Assembly (NCBI GenBank): GCA_038148895.1
Contig: JBBVGQ010000001.1
Length of the DNA stretch: 64,000 nt
DNA from: Tamlana sp038148895
GTDB taxonomy: Bacteria > Bacteroidota > Bacteroidia > Flavobacteriales > Flavobacteriaceae
Strand: one strand, 5' to 3'
Below the pieces are notes generated by a model, which ran no database searches, had not been told where the DNA came from, and was given only the letters and a program-made list of their open reading frames with translations. This document shows positions 54,597 to 63,952 of the stretch, one piece after another. How positions within the stretch are numbered: position 1 is the stretch's first letter; the number at the start of each line of letters is the position of its first letter. The translations under genes were made by a program, and so were the position numbers.

Positions 54597-55898
54597 ATGG
54601 AAGAACATATCGTTATTATTGGCAATGGCATTTCAGGCGTTACGGCCGCTAGACACATAAGAAAACTTTCCGATAAAAAAATTACGATTGTTTCTGCGGA
54701 AACCGAATATTTCTTTTCGCGCACGGCACTTATGTATGTTTATATGGGTCATATGAAGTTTGAGCACACACAGCCTTACGAAAATTGGTTTTGGAAGAAG
54801 AACAGAATCGACTTAAAAAAAGGCTATGTAAAAACGGTTGACACTAAAGCTAAAACGCTCCATTTTGACAACAATGATGCTCTAAAATATGACAAACTCA
54901 TTATTGCAACAGGTAGTAAACCCAATAAATTTGGTTGGCCTGGGCAAGATTTAGAGGGCGTTATGGGCATGTACCATAAGCAAGACTTAGAGAATTTAGA
55001 AAAATACGCACCGAATAATTTGGCATGTAAACGAGCCGTGATTGTTGGCGGTGGGTTAATTGGTATTGAACTTGCTGAAATGCTCAACTCTAGAAATATT
55101 CCGGTAACTTTTTTGGTTCGTGAATCCAGTTTTTGGAACGGAGTTTTGCCCGAAGGTGAAAGTCAAATGATAAATCGGCATATAAAAAGCCATCATATAG
55201 ATTTACGTTTAAGTACCAATTTGAAAGAAATAAAAGCCGATAAAAATGGCAAGGTAAAGTCAGTAATTATTGAAGAAACGGGCGAAGAAATCATGTGCTA
55301 TGTGGTTGGGCTAACGGTTGGTGTTTCACCAAATATTGACTTCCTGAAAGGCACTAACATTGAAATTGCTAAGGGTGTAAAGGTGAATCGTTCTTTAGAA
55401 ACAAACATTAAAGATATTTACGCCATTGGTGATTGCGCCGAACAGCTTGAGCCAATTGGCCAACGGCGCAACATTGAAGCCGTTTGGTATACCGGGCGCA
55501 TGATGGGTGAGACAGTTGCCCAAACAATCTGCGGCAATAGAACACCCTACAACCCAGGACATTGGTTTAATTCGGCAAAGTTTTTTGATATTGAATATCA
55601 AACTTATGGTTGGGTTTTTAATAAGCCCGGAGAAAACGAAACCCACTTCCATTGGAAGCATGAAGACGACACCAAATGCATTACTGTGGCATTTAATAAG
55701 AACACGAATGAATTTCTAGGCATTAACACTTTTGGCATTAGAATGCGCCATGAAGTTTTTGATAGATGGCTCACCGAAAAGCGTGATATGGATTATGTGA
55801 TGCAACATTTATCTGAAGCTAATTTTGACCCAGAATTTTATAGAACTTATGAATCGGATATGTTGTCCGTTTATAAAAATCAACTTCAAACGGCATAA
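54597..55898 (+). CDS. NAD(P)/FAD-dependent oxidoreductase
   Basis: A protein of 433 residues of the pyridine-nucleotide-disulphide oxidoreductase fold. FAD motif IIGNGISGVTAARHI is at the start, the NAD(P) motif is IVGGGLIGIELAEML, and the second FAD motif is YAIGDCAEQ. No CxxxxC disulphide redox centre is seen, so it is closer to rubredoxin/nitrite reductase-type subunits. It sits 11 bases before a membrane polyferredoxin gene in the same direction and may supply electrons to it; that link is inference. Confidence 0.85.
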   Translation: MEEHIVIIGNGISGVTAARHIRKLSDKKITIVSAETEYFFSRTALMYVYMGHMKFEHTQPYENWFWKKNRIDLKKGYVKTVDTKAKTLHFDNNDALKYDKLIIATGSKPNKFGWPGQDLEGVMGMYHKQDLENLEKYAPNNLACKRAVIVGGGLIGIELAEMLNSRNIPVTFLVRESSFWNGVLPEGESQMINRHIKSHHIDLRLSTNLKEIKADKNGKVKSVIIEETGEEIMCYVVGLTVGVSPNIDFLKGTNIEIAKGVKVNRSLETNIKDIYAIGDCAEQLEPIGQRRNIEAVWYTGRMMGETVAQTICGNRTPYNPGHWFNSAKFFDIEYQTYGWVFNKPGENETHFHWKHEDDTKCITVAFNKNTNEFLGINTFGIRMRHEVFDRWLTEKRDMDYVMQHLSEANFDPEFYRTYESDMLSVYKNQLQTA

Positions 55899-55909
55899 GC
55901 CTATTATCA

Positions 55910-57502
55910 ATGAGCAATAAATTAAACCACAGCATGTCGTTAGCAAAACCTGATGCCACTACTATGACAACCAAACAAAAAATTGGCGTTTTTATGGGAA
56001 CGGTCGGGTTCTTCATTCTGGTATTGGCTTTGTTTAATACTCAATTCCCTAGTAAGGGTTTGTTTCTAACTTTATCCTTAGCGTTAATCACCTCGGGCAC
56101 TGTTGTTTTTGCAAACGACCTGTACTTAACGAAGTCAGAAGGCATTAAAAATGATGGCACTTGGTTTAAATCTATTTCATCGAGAGGTATTTTAGGTTGG
56201 GTTACTGGTCTTGTGCTTACTGGTTTTTATATTGTGCTTTATTTTTTTCCTCAGTATTTAGGGCAAACACCATCTGATGAAGCTAATACCGGACTCATTT
56301 CATTATTTGACCCATTGAGTGAATTATTAAGTGGAAGACCGGCAAGCCAATGGTTTGTGTACGGAACACTCTACACACTAGCCATTTTAATCTTTGGCTA
56401 TAAGTTTTTATTAAAATATAGGCATAACCGATACGAGCAAATTCGGACCATTTCAGTCATGTTTTTTCAGTTGGCATTTGCCTTTTTAATCCCAGAATTC
56501 ATGTATGTGATGAATTCAGAATTACCCTATTACGACCTCAAAAACATTTGGCCACTTAACTATTACAACTTTGAGCAATACCGAATAAATTCATTCATCA
56601 ACGCTGGAAGTATTGGGGTTGCCATGCTTGTTTTTGGAGTTTTGTCCGTTTTCGTCATCACACCAATACTTACCTATAATTTTGGCAAACGTTGGTATTG
56701 TTCTTGGGTTTGTGGCTGTGGTGGGCTGGCAGAAACTGCTGGGGATTCTTTTAGACATTTAAGCGACAAAAGTCTTTTTGCTTGGAAGGTAGAGCGCTGG
56801 GTTATACATAGCGTTTTGGTGTTTGTGGTTTTAATGACCGCCGCGGTTATTTACACCTATTTGGGTTACGACCCCAATAAATATTGGCTTACCAGAGACA
56901 TTTTTTTGTTTTCGGTTGTTGGCTTTTTAACCTTGGTTTTTTCGCTTACCATGGTTTTCAAAAGAAAAGAATTAGGCAAAGATGCCAGATATGGAGCCAT
57001 TGGTTACTTTGTGATTATTTTGGTTTTAATTGGCATGCATTTACTTAGCTCTGAAACCAAACTGTTTTTGTTTAAAGCAGAAACGTTAAGGTCATCCTAT
57101 TCATTTTTGATTGGCGCCGTTTTTTCAGGGGTAATTGGCACAGGGTTCTACCCCATTTTTGGCAGCAGGGTTTGGTGTCGCTTTGGATGCCCAATGGCAG
57201 CCATTTTAGGATTTCAGCAACGTTTGTTTTCAAAATTCAGGATCACAACCAATGGCGGACAATGCATTTCCTGCGGAAATTGCTCTACCTATTGTGAAAT
57301 GGGTATAGATGTTCGTGCTTATGCTCAAAAAGGCGAAAATATTGTGCGGTCAAGCTGTGTAGGTTGCGGAATTTGTTCTGCGGTATGCCCCCGTGGAGTT
57401 TTAAAACTGGAAAACGGGAAAATGGAAGGACGCATCAACCCTAACGAAATTTTGTTGGGCAATGATGTTGATTTAATGGACTTGGTTAATAAATCTAAAT
57501 AA
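55910..57502 (+). CDS. membrane polyferredoxin (NapH/YccM-like 4Fe-4S protein)
   Basis: A protein of 530 residues. At least six hydrophobic helices occur between ~25 and 400. CxxxCxCGG (CSWVCGCGG) and CRFGCP motifs lie near helix ends. The last 100 residues are a ferredoxin pair: CISCGNCSTYCEMGI and CVGCGICSAVCPRGVL, each ligating one 4Fe-4S cluster. Such proteins move electrons between a cytoplasmic flavoprotein and the quinone pool or periplasmic acceptors. It follows the FAD oxidoreductase by 11 bases and converges on dnaE. The reaction is unknown. Confidence 0.82.
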   Translation: MSNKLNHSMSLAKPDATTMTTKQKIGVFMGTVGFFILVLALFNTQFPSKGLFLTLSLALITSGTVVFANDLYLTKSEGIKNDGTWFKSISSRGILGWVTGLVLTGFYIVLYFFPQYLGQTPSDEANTGLISLFDPLSELLSGRPASQWFVYGTLYTLAILIFGYKFLLKYRHNRYEQIRTISVMFFQLAFAFLIPEFMYVMNSELPYYDLKNIWPLNYYNFEQYRINSFINAGSIGVAMLVFGVLSVFVITPILTYNFGKRWYCSWVCGCGGLAETAGDSFRHLSDKSLFAWKVERWVIHSVLVFVVLMTAAVIYTYLGYDPNKYWLTRDIFLFSVVGFLTLVFSLTMVFKRKELGKDARYGAIGYFVIILVLIGMHLLSSETKLFLFKAETLRSSYSFLIGAVFSGVIGTGFYPIFGSRVWCRFGCPMAAILGFQQRLFSKFRITTNGGQCISCGNCSTYCEMGIDVRAYAQKGENIVRSSCVGCGICSAVCPRGVLKLENGKMEGRINPNEILLGNDVDLMDLVNKSK

Positions 57503-57535
57503 AATTTCAAACTACTAAGCTGTTGAATTATAATA

Positions 57536-60500
57536 TCAATTCAACTTAAACTTCACATCTTGAGCCTCCAGTTCATTCAGTAACTCTTGGCAGACTTTTA
57601 CCTTTTGCTTTCTGCTGGGCATGCTTAGCTTTAACTTTTCCCGATTATCATAAACGACGAAATTCAGCACTTGATTACCTGGATGTAAATGGATTAATTC
57701 TTTTAAAGCGATGATTTTCTGTTCATTCAAATCATGAATATCAACTTGAATGGACAGTTTTTTGGCATATTGCTCCATGACATCATGTAATAATTGAAAA
57801 TTATTGAACTGCAATCTGGGGTCGCTCGGTTTACCCGTTTCTTTATTTATCCAACCTTCACGCACGAAAGCCTTTACAAACACAAAATTATTTTTCAACA
57901 AAAAATGCCTAAACTTTAGATACTCTTCGCCAAAAATCCTGAATTCAAAACTGTCGTTGTAATCTTCAATAGTAAATAAAGCCCATCCTTTTCCTTGCTT
58001 GCTAACACGATGCTGCACATCCGTAACTACACCACCAAAAACCAATTCTCGGTTAACAAAAGGTTGCAAATTATTGAACAAGCCCACAGTGGCATTACAG
58101 AACGCATTCATTTCTGTTTTAAAATCATCCAACGGATGCCCAGAAATATAAACTCCAACAACTTCTCGCTCTTTACTAAGTTTTTCCATGGTGCCCCATT
58201 CTTCACATGGAGGCACTAAAGGCTCTGGGATTTGCACGTCACTTGCCTCTCCAAACAAACTGACCTGAGCCGAGTTTTCATTTTCCTTGTATTTTTGGGC
58301 ATATTTAATGGCCTTTTCCAAAAAGGTAATGCCATCGCCTTCATCATAAAAATATTGAGCACGATGAGTGTTACCAAAACTGTCAAAACCCCCAGCCAAT
58401 GCTAAATTTTCAAAAGCTTTTTTGTTGGCGGCCCGCAAATCGATTCGCTTTGCCAAATCGAAAATGGATTTATAAGGGCCATCTTTTTTTCGATTTTCAA
58501 CAATGGTTAAAACCGCACCCTGGCCAACACCTTTAATCGCCCCCATACCAAACCGCACGGCGCCATCTTTATTTACAGAAAACTTATAGTAACTTTCGTT
58601 CACATCTGGCCCAAGTACATCCAACTTCATACGCTTACACTCTTCCATAAAAAAGGTAACCTGCTTGATATCATTCATGTTATTGGAAAGCACTGCAGCC
58701 ATATATTCTGCTGGATAGTGTGCCTTGAGGTATGCCGTTTGGTAAGCAATCCAGGCATAGCAAGTGGAATGCGATTTGTTAAAGGCATAACTGGCAAAGG
58801 CTTCCCAGTCTTTCCAAACTTTTTCAAGAATTTTGGCATCATGCCCATTGGCACTGGCCTGCTCAACAAACTTAGGCTTCATTTTATCGAGTACCGCAAT
58901 CTGCTTTTTACCCATAGCCTTACGAAGCACGTCAGCTTCACCTTTGGTAAAACCCGCCAGTTTTTGGGACAATAACATCACCTGTTCTTGATAAACCGTA
59001 ATACCGTAAGTTTCCTTTAAGTATTCTTCCATAGCAGGCAAATCGTAATCTATGTCTTCGTCGCCATGCTTTCTTCTAACAAAACTTGGGATATACTCCA
59101 TAGGACCTGGACGGTACAGCGCATTCATCGCAATTAAATCTTCAAAAACGGTTGGCTTTAAATCTCGAAGATGTTTTTGCATACCCGGCGATTCGTATTG
59201 GAACACCCCAACGGTTTCACCTCTTTGGAAAAGTTTATATGTTTTCTCATCATCCAGTGGAAAACTCTCGGGATCTAGTTGGATGCCATGTTTTGCCTTA
59301 ACAATTTTAACAGTATCCTTAATTAAAGTCAACGTTTTAAGCCCTAAGAAATCCATTTTTAGAAGACCGGCAGATTCCACCACGGAGTTATCAAACTGGG
59401 TAACGTAAAGTTCGGAATCTTTTGCCGTAGCTACTGGAACGAATTTGGTAATATCATCTGGAGTAATAATCACCCCACATGCATGGATACCCGTATTTCG
59501 CACCGAACCTTCCAACGTTCTTGCCGTGTTGACGGTCTCGGCCTCCAAATCGTCTCCTTCCGAAATGTTGAGCAATTGATTGACCTTTTCTAAATCTTCT
59601 GCCCTAAATTTTTTACCAAGTTCCTTTTCATCCAAACCAAAAATCTTGTTCAGTTTGGACATGTTGGGTATTAGTTTTGCAATTCTATCGGCGTCAAACA
59701 ATGGCAAATCGAGTACTCGGGCCGTGTCTCTAATAGACGACTTGGCCGCCATGGTACCGTATGTAATAATTTGAGCCACTTGGTTTGAACCGTACTTTTT
59801 AATGACATATTCCATGACACGGCTACGGCCTTCGTCATCAAAATCAATATCGATGTCGGGCATACTGATACGGTCAGGATTAAGGAAACGCTCAAAAAGC
59901 AAATCGTATTTTAAAGGATCGATATTGGTAATCCAAAGGCAATAGGCCACCACCGATCCAGCCGCCGACCCACGCCCTGGCCCCACCGAAACATCCATTT
60001 TGCGTGCCTCGCGAATAAAGTCTTCAACAATTAAAAAATAGCCCGGATAGCCCGTATTTTCAATAACACTTAATTCAAAATCGAGGCGCTCTTTAATTTC
60101 TTCTGAAAATGGGTCGCCATAACGTTTCTTTGCGCCTTCATAGGTTAAGTGACCCAAATAGGCATTTTCACCTCGTTTTCCACCATCTACCAAATCTTCT
60201 TCATGCTTGAATTCATCTGGAATATCGAATGCAGGCAATAACACATCACGCGCCAATTGAAATGCTTCAACTTTGTCAACAATTTCCTGAACATTAAAAA
60301 TGGCTTCGGGAACATCTTTGAAAAGCTGCTTCATCTCCTCAGAAGATTTAAAATAATACTCCTGATTTGGCAATCCGTAGCGATATCCACGTCCTCGGCC
60401 AATTGGTGTAGCTTGCTTTTCACCGTCTTTTACACAAAGTAAAATATCGTGGGCATTGGCATCTTCTTTGTTTTGATAATAGGTATTATTTGTAGCGACC

Positions 60501-61924
60501 AACTTTACATTATGTTTTCTTGCCAACTCGATTAAAGAGGGATTTACACGATTTTCGTCCTCTTGATTGTGGCGCATTAGCTCTACATATAAATCATCAC
60601 CAAATTCATCTTTCCACCATAACAAGGCTTCTTCAGCTTGGTTTTCTCCCACGTTCAACACTTTACTTGGCACTTCACCATATAAGTTACCGGTAAGTAC
60701 AATGATATCGTCTTTATACTGCTGAATGAGCTTTTTGTCTATTCTGGGCAAGTAATAAAACCCGTCAACAAAAGCATGCGACGACAATTTTGCCAAATTG
60801 TGGTATCCATTTTTGTTTTTGGCCAAAAGCACAATTTGATAGCCATTGTCTTTTCTGGTTTTATCTGTATGGTCTTCACAAACAAAAAACTCGCAACCTA
60901 CTATAGGTTTTATTTCCTTAACATCAATTTTATCGCCAGTTTCTTCGGCTGCTTGCAACTTCGCTTTAACACTTCCATTGTGCCTACTAACGGCATTTAC
61001 AAAATGAAAGGCACCCATCATATTGGCATGGTCCGTTAACGCCACGGCAGGCATGTTGTGTTCTGCAGCTGCACTTACCAAATCGGCCACGCTCATGGTG
61101 GATTGCAATACCGAAAATTGCGAATGGTTATGAAGATGCACAAAATCTACATCTACTAAATCCGACACATTTTGTTTTAAATCTTCGGAAGAAATGTGTG
61201 CCGAAGAAGCCTTTTTTATTCGCTCCCTTATTTTGGAGCTTTCCTTTTTAAGATTGATGTGTTTTAATCCAATGAGTTGGATTTCATCAGGATTAGACTC
61301 CTTAAAACGCTCAAAATAATCAGGCTGTACGTCTAACTCTTCCTTCGTGAATTCACCCAAACGAACCAACTCCAAAAAACAGCGGGTTGTAGCCTCCACG
61401 TCGGCAGTGGCATTGTGGGCTTCTTCAAATGGTTCGTTAAACAGGTGTTCATGAAGCTCTGTCAATGTGGGCAGTTTAAACTTGCCGTAACGCCCCCCGG
61501 GAATTTGGCACAACTGGGCTGTATGCTCGGTACAGGTATCCAATACGGGCAATTCCTGTAACGGATTTTCAACATCAGCCCGTACAAATTCCGCGCCCAT
61601 AATATTTAAATCGAACTTCACATTTTGCCCAACAACGAATTTGGCCTTTCCTAGTGCTTCGTTAAATTTTTCCAATACTTCTGCCAAAGGTATACCTTGC
61701 TCCTGGGCCAATTCTGTAGAAATGCCGTGGATTTTTTCCGCATCGTAGGGAATATTAAAACCATCTGGCTGTACCAAATAATCTTGACTTTCAACACAAT
61801 TCCCCATAGCGTCGTGCAACTGCCATGCAATTTGAATACACCTTGGCCAATTATCTACATCGGTTATGGGTGCATCCCAGCGTTTTGGCAATCCTGTGGT
61901 TTCTGTATCGAAAATTAAGAACAT
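57536..61924 (-). CDS. dnaE: DNA polymerase III alpha subunit with fused DnaQ-type exonuclease domain
   Basis: Replicative DNA polymerase. A protein of 1462 residues, longer than the ~1160 of E. coli DnaE. An N-terminal 3'-5' exonuclease domain (about 1-180) shows DEDDh residues: FDTETTGL, VVGQNVKFDLNIMG and HNATADVEAT. The PHP domain starts near 258 (FVHLHNHSQFSVL). The polymerase catalytic block PDIDIDFDDEGR is near 690. The OB-like C-terminal region contains VFGGVVTDVQ. The exonuclease replaces a separate epsilon subunit, a pattern I know in Flavobacteriia. It converges on the polyferredoxin gene. Confidence 0.94.
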   Translation of the reverse strand: MFLIFDTETTGLPKRWDAPITDVDNWPRCIQIAWQLHDAMGNCVESQDYLVQPDGFNIPYDAEKIHGISTELAQEQGIPLAEVLEKFNEALGKAKFVVGQNVKFDLNIMGAEFVRADVENPLQELPVLDTCTEHTAQLCQIPGGRYGKFKLPTLTELHEHLFNEPFEEAHNATADVEATTRCFLELVRLGEFTKEELDVQPDYFERFKESNPDEIQLIGLKHINLKKESSKIRERIKKASSAHISSEDLKQNVSDLVDVDFVHLHNHSQFSVLQSTMSVADLVSAAAEHNMPAVALTDHANMMGAFHFVNAVSRHNGSVKAKLQAAEETGDKIDVKEIKPIVGCEFFVCEDHTDKTRKDNGYQIVLLAKNKNGYHNLAKLSSHAFVDGFYYLPRIDKKLIQQYKDDIIVLTGNLYGEVPSKVLNVGENQAEEALLWWKDEFGDDLYVELMRHNQEDENRVNPSLIELARKHNVKLVATNNTYYQNKEDANAHDILLCVKDGEKQATPIGRGRGYRYGLPNQEYYFKSSEEMKQLFKDVPEAIFNVQEIVDKVEAFQLARDVLLPAFDIPDEFKHEEDLVDGGKRGENAYLGHLTYEGAKKRYGDPFSEEIKERLDFELSVIENTGYPGYFLIVEDFIREARKMDVSVGPGRGSAAGSVVAYCLWITNIDPLKYDLLFERFLNPDRISMPDIDIDFDDEGRSRVMEYVIKKYGSNQVAQIITYGTMAAKSSIRDTARVLDLPLFDADRIAKLIPNMSKLNKIFGLDEKELGKKFRAEDLEKVNQLLNISEGDDLEAETVNTARTLEGSVRNTGIHACGVIITPDDITKFVPVATAKDSELYVTQFDNSVVESAGLLKMDFLGLKTLTLIKDTVKIVKAKHGIQLDPESFPLDDEKTYKLFQRGETVGVFQYESPGMQKHLRDLKPTVFEDLIAMNALYRPGPMEYIPSFVRRKHGDEDIDYDLPAMEEYLKETYGITVYQEQVMLLSQKLAGFTKGEADVLRKAMGKKQIAVLDKMKPKFVEQASANGHDAKILEKVWKDWEAFASYAFNKSHSTCYAWIAYQTAYLKAHYPAEYMAAVLSNNMNDIKQVTFFMEECKRMKLDVLGPDVNESYYKFSVNKDGAVRFGMGAIKGVGQGAVLTIVENRKKDGPYKSIFDLAKRIDLRAANKKAFENLALAGGFDSFGNTHRAQYFYDEGDGITFLEKAIKYAQKYKENENSAQVSLFGEASDVQIPEPLVPPCEEWGTMEKLSKEREVVGVYISGHPLDDFKTEMNAFCNATVGLFNNLQPFVNRELVFGGVVTDVQHRVSKQGKGWALFTIEDYNDSFEFRIFGEEYLKFRHFLLKNNFVFVKAFVREGWINKETGKPSDPRLQFNNFQLLHDVMEQYAKKLSIQVDIHDLNEQKIIALKELIHLHPGNQVLNFVVYDNREKLKLSMPSRKQKVKVCQELLNELEAQDVKFKLN

Positions 61925-62094
61925 TCCTTAAATGTTTATGCGTTGATTTGTTTCGTCGTTTGGTCGAAAATGAGTTTATAAAAATACATAGAATATCCTC
62001 TTTTTTTAATGTAAGTTATAAACAGTTTTAAACAAAAAAGGACGATATTGAAAACAAGTCGAAAAAGCATTTTTATCATATAAATTTAATGTCC

Positions 62095-62102
62095 TATTTT
62101 TG
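62095..62102 (+). promoter_or_regulatory. -7 box of lactonase-family gene
   Basis: TATTTTTG fits TAnnTTTG. It overlaps a TTG that could otherwise serve as an upstream start, so the ATG at 62124 is the better start. Confidence 0.5.
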
Positions 62103-62123
62103 AAAAAAACTAAAAGCTGTTTT

Positions 62124-63185
62124 ATGAAACCCTTATCAGCCTTTTTATTTACTCTAATTAGTTTAAACTTGGCTAATTGCCAAAATACTCCTTTGTATGT
62201 CGGCACCTATACGGACGGGGACAGCGAAGGCATTTACCAAGTACAATTTAGCACCAAAACCGGGGCACTCAGCAATCTTAAGTTGGCAACAACCATTAGC
62301 AATCCATCTTATATCGCCTATTCTCCTGACAAAAGGTTTTTATATGCTGTAGATGAAGGTGAAAATGGCACCGTGTCTGCTTTCAAAATAATGGAAAATG
62401 GCACTTTGGCGTTTATTAACCGAGAAAAAACTTTTGGTGGTGCCCCGTGTCATATTTCAGTCAACAATGAAGGCAACAAATTGGTGGCATCCAATTATAA
62501 AGGAGGCAATATATCATTGTATGACATTAATGCCGATGGAAGTCTAAATGTAGCATCACAGGTTTTTGACCATAATACCGACGATGAAAAATCGCATGCA
62601 CATTCTGCACAATTCTTTGAAGACAACCTGTTTGTTTCCGATTTGGGTCGCAATGCCTTATATCAATATAAACTGAAAGAAAGTAAATATGAACTTGAAT
62701 CTCCCGCTATTATTGAAACAAAGGGCAATCCAGGACCAAGGCACTTTACAATTACAGCAAACGGAACATATATTTATGTAATCAATGAATACGGATGCTC
62801 TATAACATCAATTGAAAAGACTGATTCTGGCTTTAAACAAATTGATGAAGATTCAACTTTAGATGAAAATTACAAAGGCTACAGCTCTTGCGCCGACATC
62901 CATTTAAGCAAAGACGAACGCTTTTTATATGGCTCTAACCGAGGCGAAAACTCTATTGCAGTTTTTAAACGAAATAAAGAAAATGGCACGTTGGAAAAAA
63001 TACAGAACATAAGTGTTCATGGCGATTGGCCTAGAAATTTCACACCAGACCCAACGGGAAAATTTCTGTTGGTTGCCAACCGAAAAAGCAATAACATTTC
63101 CGTTTTTAGCATTAATTCTTCCAATGGAAAACTCAATTTTTTACACGATTTTAAGGCACCAACTCCCGTATGTTTGCTGTTTTAA
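62124..63185 (+). CDS. lactonase-family seven-bladed beta-propeller protein
   Basis: The product is 353 residues from ATG 62124. The signal sequence AFLFTLISLNLANCQN may be a lipoprotein signal, with Cys in LANC, though Asn before Cys is unusual. The fold shows 6-phosphogluconolactonase/YbhE-type repeats: YVGTYTDGDSEGIYQV, SYIAYSPDKRFLYAV, HISVNNEGNKLVASNYKGG, FTITANGTYIYVINEYG and DPTGKFLLVANRKSNNI. An exported location makes a sugar-lactone hydrolase of the periplasm more likely than the cytosolic pentose-phosphate enzyme. Confidence 0.82.
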   Translation: MKPLSAFLFTLISLNLANCQNTPLYVGTYTDGDSEGIYQVQFSTKTGALSNLKLATTISNPSYIAYSPDKRFLYAVDEGENGTVSAFKIMENGTLAFINREKTFGGAPCHISVNNEGNKLVASNYKGGNISLYDINADGSLNVASQVFDHNTDDEKSHAHSAQFFEDNLFVSDLGRNALYQYKLKESKYELESPAIIETKGNPGPRHFTITANGTYIYVINEYGCSITSIEKTDSGFKQIDEDSTLDENYKGYSSCADIHLSKDERFLYGSNRGENSIAVFKRNKENGTLEKIQNISVHGDWPRNFTPDPTGKFLLVANRKSNNISVFSINSSNGKLNFLHDFKAPTPVCLLF

Positions 63186-63238
63186 ATATTTCACCAAATT
63201 TCACAACAAATAACCATCTGATAATTAAAAAAATATAG

Positions 63239-63246
63239 TATCTTTG
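63239..63246 (+). promoter_or_regulatory. -7 box of rpsP
   Basis: TATCTTTG fits TAnnTTTG exactly, 47 bases before the rpsP ATG. No clear -33 element. Confidence 0.65.
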
Positions 63247-63293
63247 CGCCCTCATTAATAACCGAGGTCGAGAACCTCAAATAATTAATTATT

Positions 63294-63812
63294 ATGCCAG
63301 TAAAAATTAGATTACAAAGACACGGTAAAAAAGGAAAACCTTATTACTGGATCGTTGCCGCAGATGCACGAGCAAAAAGAGATGGTAAATACCTTGAAAA
63401 ATTAGGTGCTTACAATCCAAACACAAACCCAGCAACTGTTGAATTAAACGTTGATGGTGCTGTAAAATGGTTACAGAATGGTGCACAGCCAACTGATACC
63501 GCTAAAGCAATTTTATCTTATAAAGGTGCTTTATTGAAAAACCATCTTGCAGGTGGTGTAAAAAAAGGTGCCCTTACTGAAGAACAAGCGCAAGCGAAAT
63601 TCGATGCTTGGTTAGAAGAAAAAGCAACTAAAATTCAAGCTAAAGCTGACGGTTTAACAGAAGCTAGCGCCAAAGCCAAAGCAGACGCTTTAGCTGCAGA
63701 AAAAGCTGTAAATGAAGCAAGAATTGCTGCTACAGCCCCTGTTGTTGAAGAAGAAGCGACTGAGGATGAAGCTCCTGTTGCAGAAACTGAAGCGTCAAAC
63801 GAAGAAGAATAA
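63294..63812 (+). CDS. rpsP: 30S ribosomal protein S16, with extended C-terminus
   Basis: A protein of 172 residues. The S16 core is the first ~85 residues (MPVKIRLQRHGKKGKPYYW, AKRDGKYLEKLGAYNPNTNP, WLQNGAQPTDTAK). The remainder is an Ala/Glu/Lys-rich helical and acidic tail (LTEEQAQAKF, ending EEEATEDEAPVAETEASNEEE). Compared with ~80-90 residues in most phyla this tail is an extension found in Bacteroidota. A strong promoter box precedes it and a terminator follows. Confidence 0.95.
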   Translation: MPVKIRLQRHGKKGKPYYWIVAADARAKRDGKYLEKLGAYNPNTNPATVELNVDGAVKWLQNGAQPTDTAKAILSYKGALLKNHLAGGVKKGALTEEQAQAKFDAWLEEKATKIQAKADGLTEASAKAKADALAAEKAVNEARIAATAPVVEEEATEDEAPVAETEASNEEE

Positions 63813-63834
63813 AAATTTAATTTTTTATACTTTT

Positions 63835-63859
63835 AATCCCGCCCTTGGCGGGATTTTTT
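63835..63859 (+). terminator. intrinsic terminator of rpsP
   Basis: 9-base stem AATCCCGCC / GGCGGGATT around a 3-base loop, followed by TTTT. It lies 22 bases past the rpsP stop. Confidence 0.9.
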
Positions 63860-63898
63860 ATGAAAAATAGAATCCAAATAATGAGACTCTGAAACAAC

Positions 63899-63952
63899 AC
63901 TTCGACTGCGCTCAGTGTGACAAATCAGGGTGACAAATCAATTAATTTGTCA
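63899..63952. repeat. REP-like intergenic repeat
   Basis: Contains CTTCGACTGCGCTCAGTGTG, which I have seen as a dispersed intergenic motif in flavobacterial genomes, followed by two TGACAAATCA direct repeats 13 bases apart. The second copy starts a perfect palindrome, TGACAAAT / ATTTGTCA, at 63931-63952. No gene follows before the window's end. Confidence 0.5.

Noticed and set aside
57522..57545. 8-base inverted repeat (GTTGAATT / AATTCAAC) between polyferredoxin and dnaE
   Set aside because: AT-rich, no T tract on either exit and it overlaps the dnaE stop; too weak to call a terminator.
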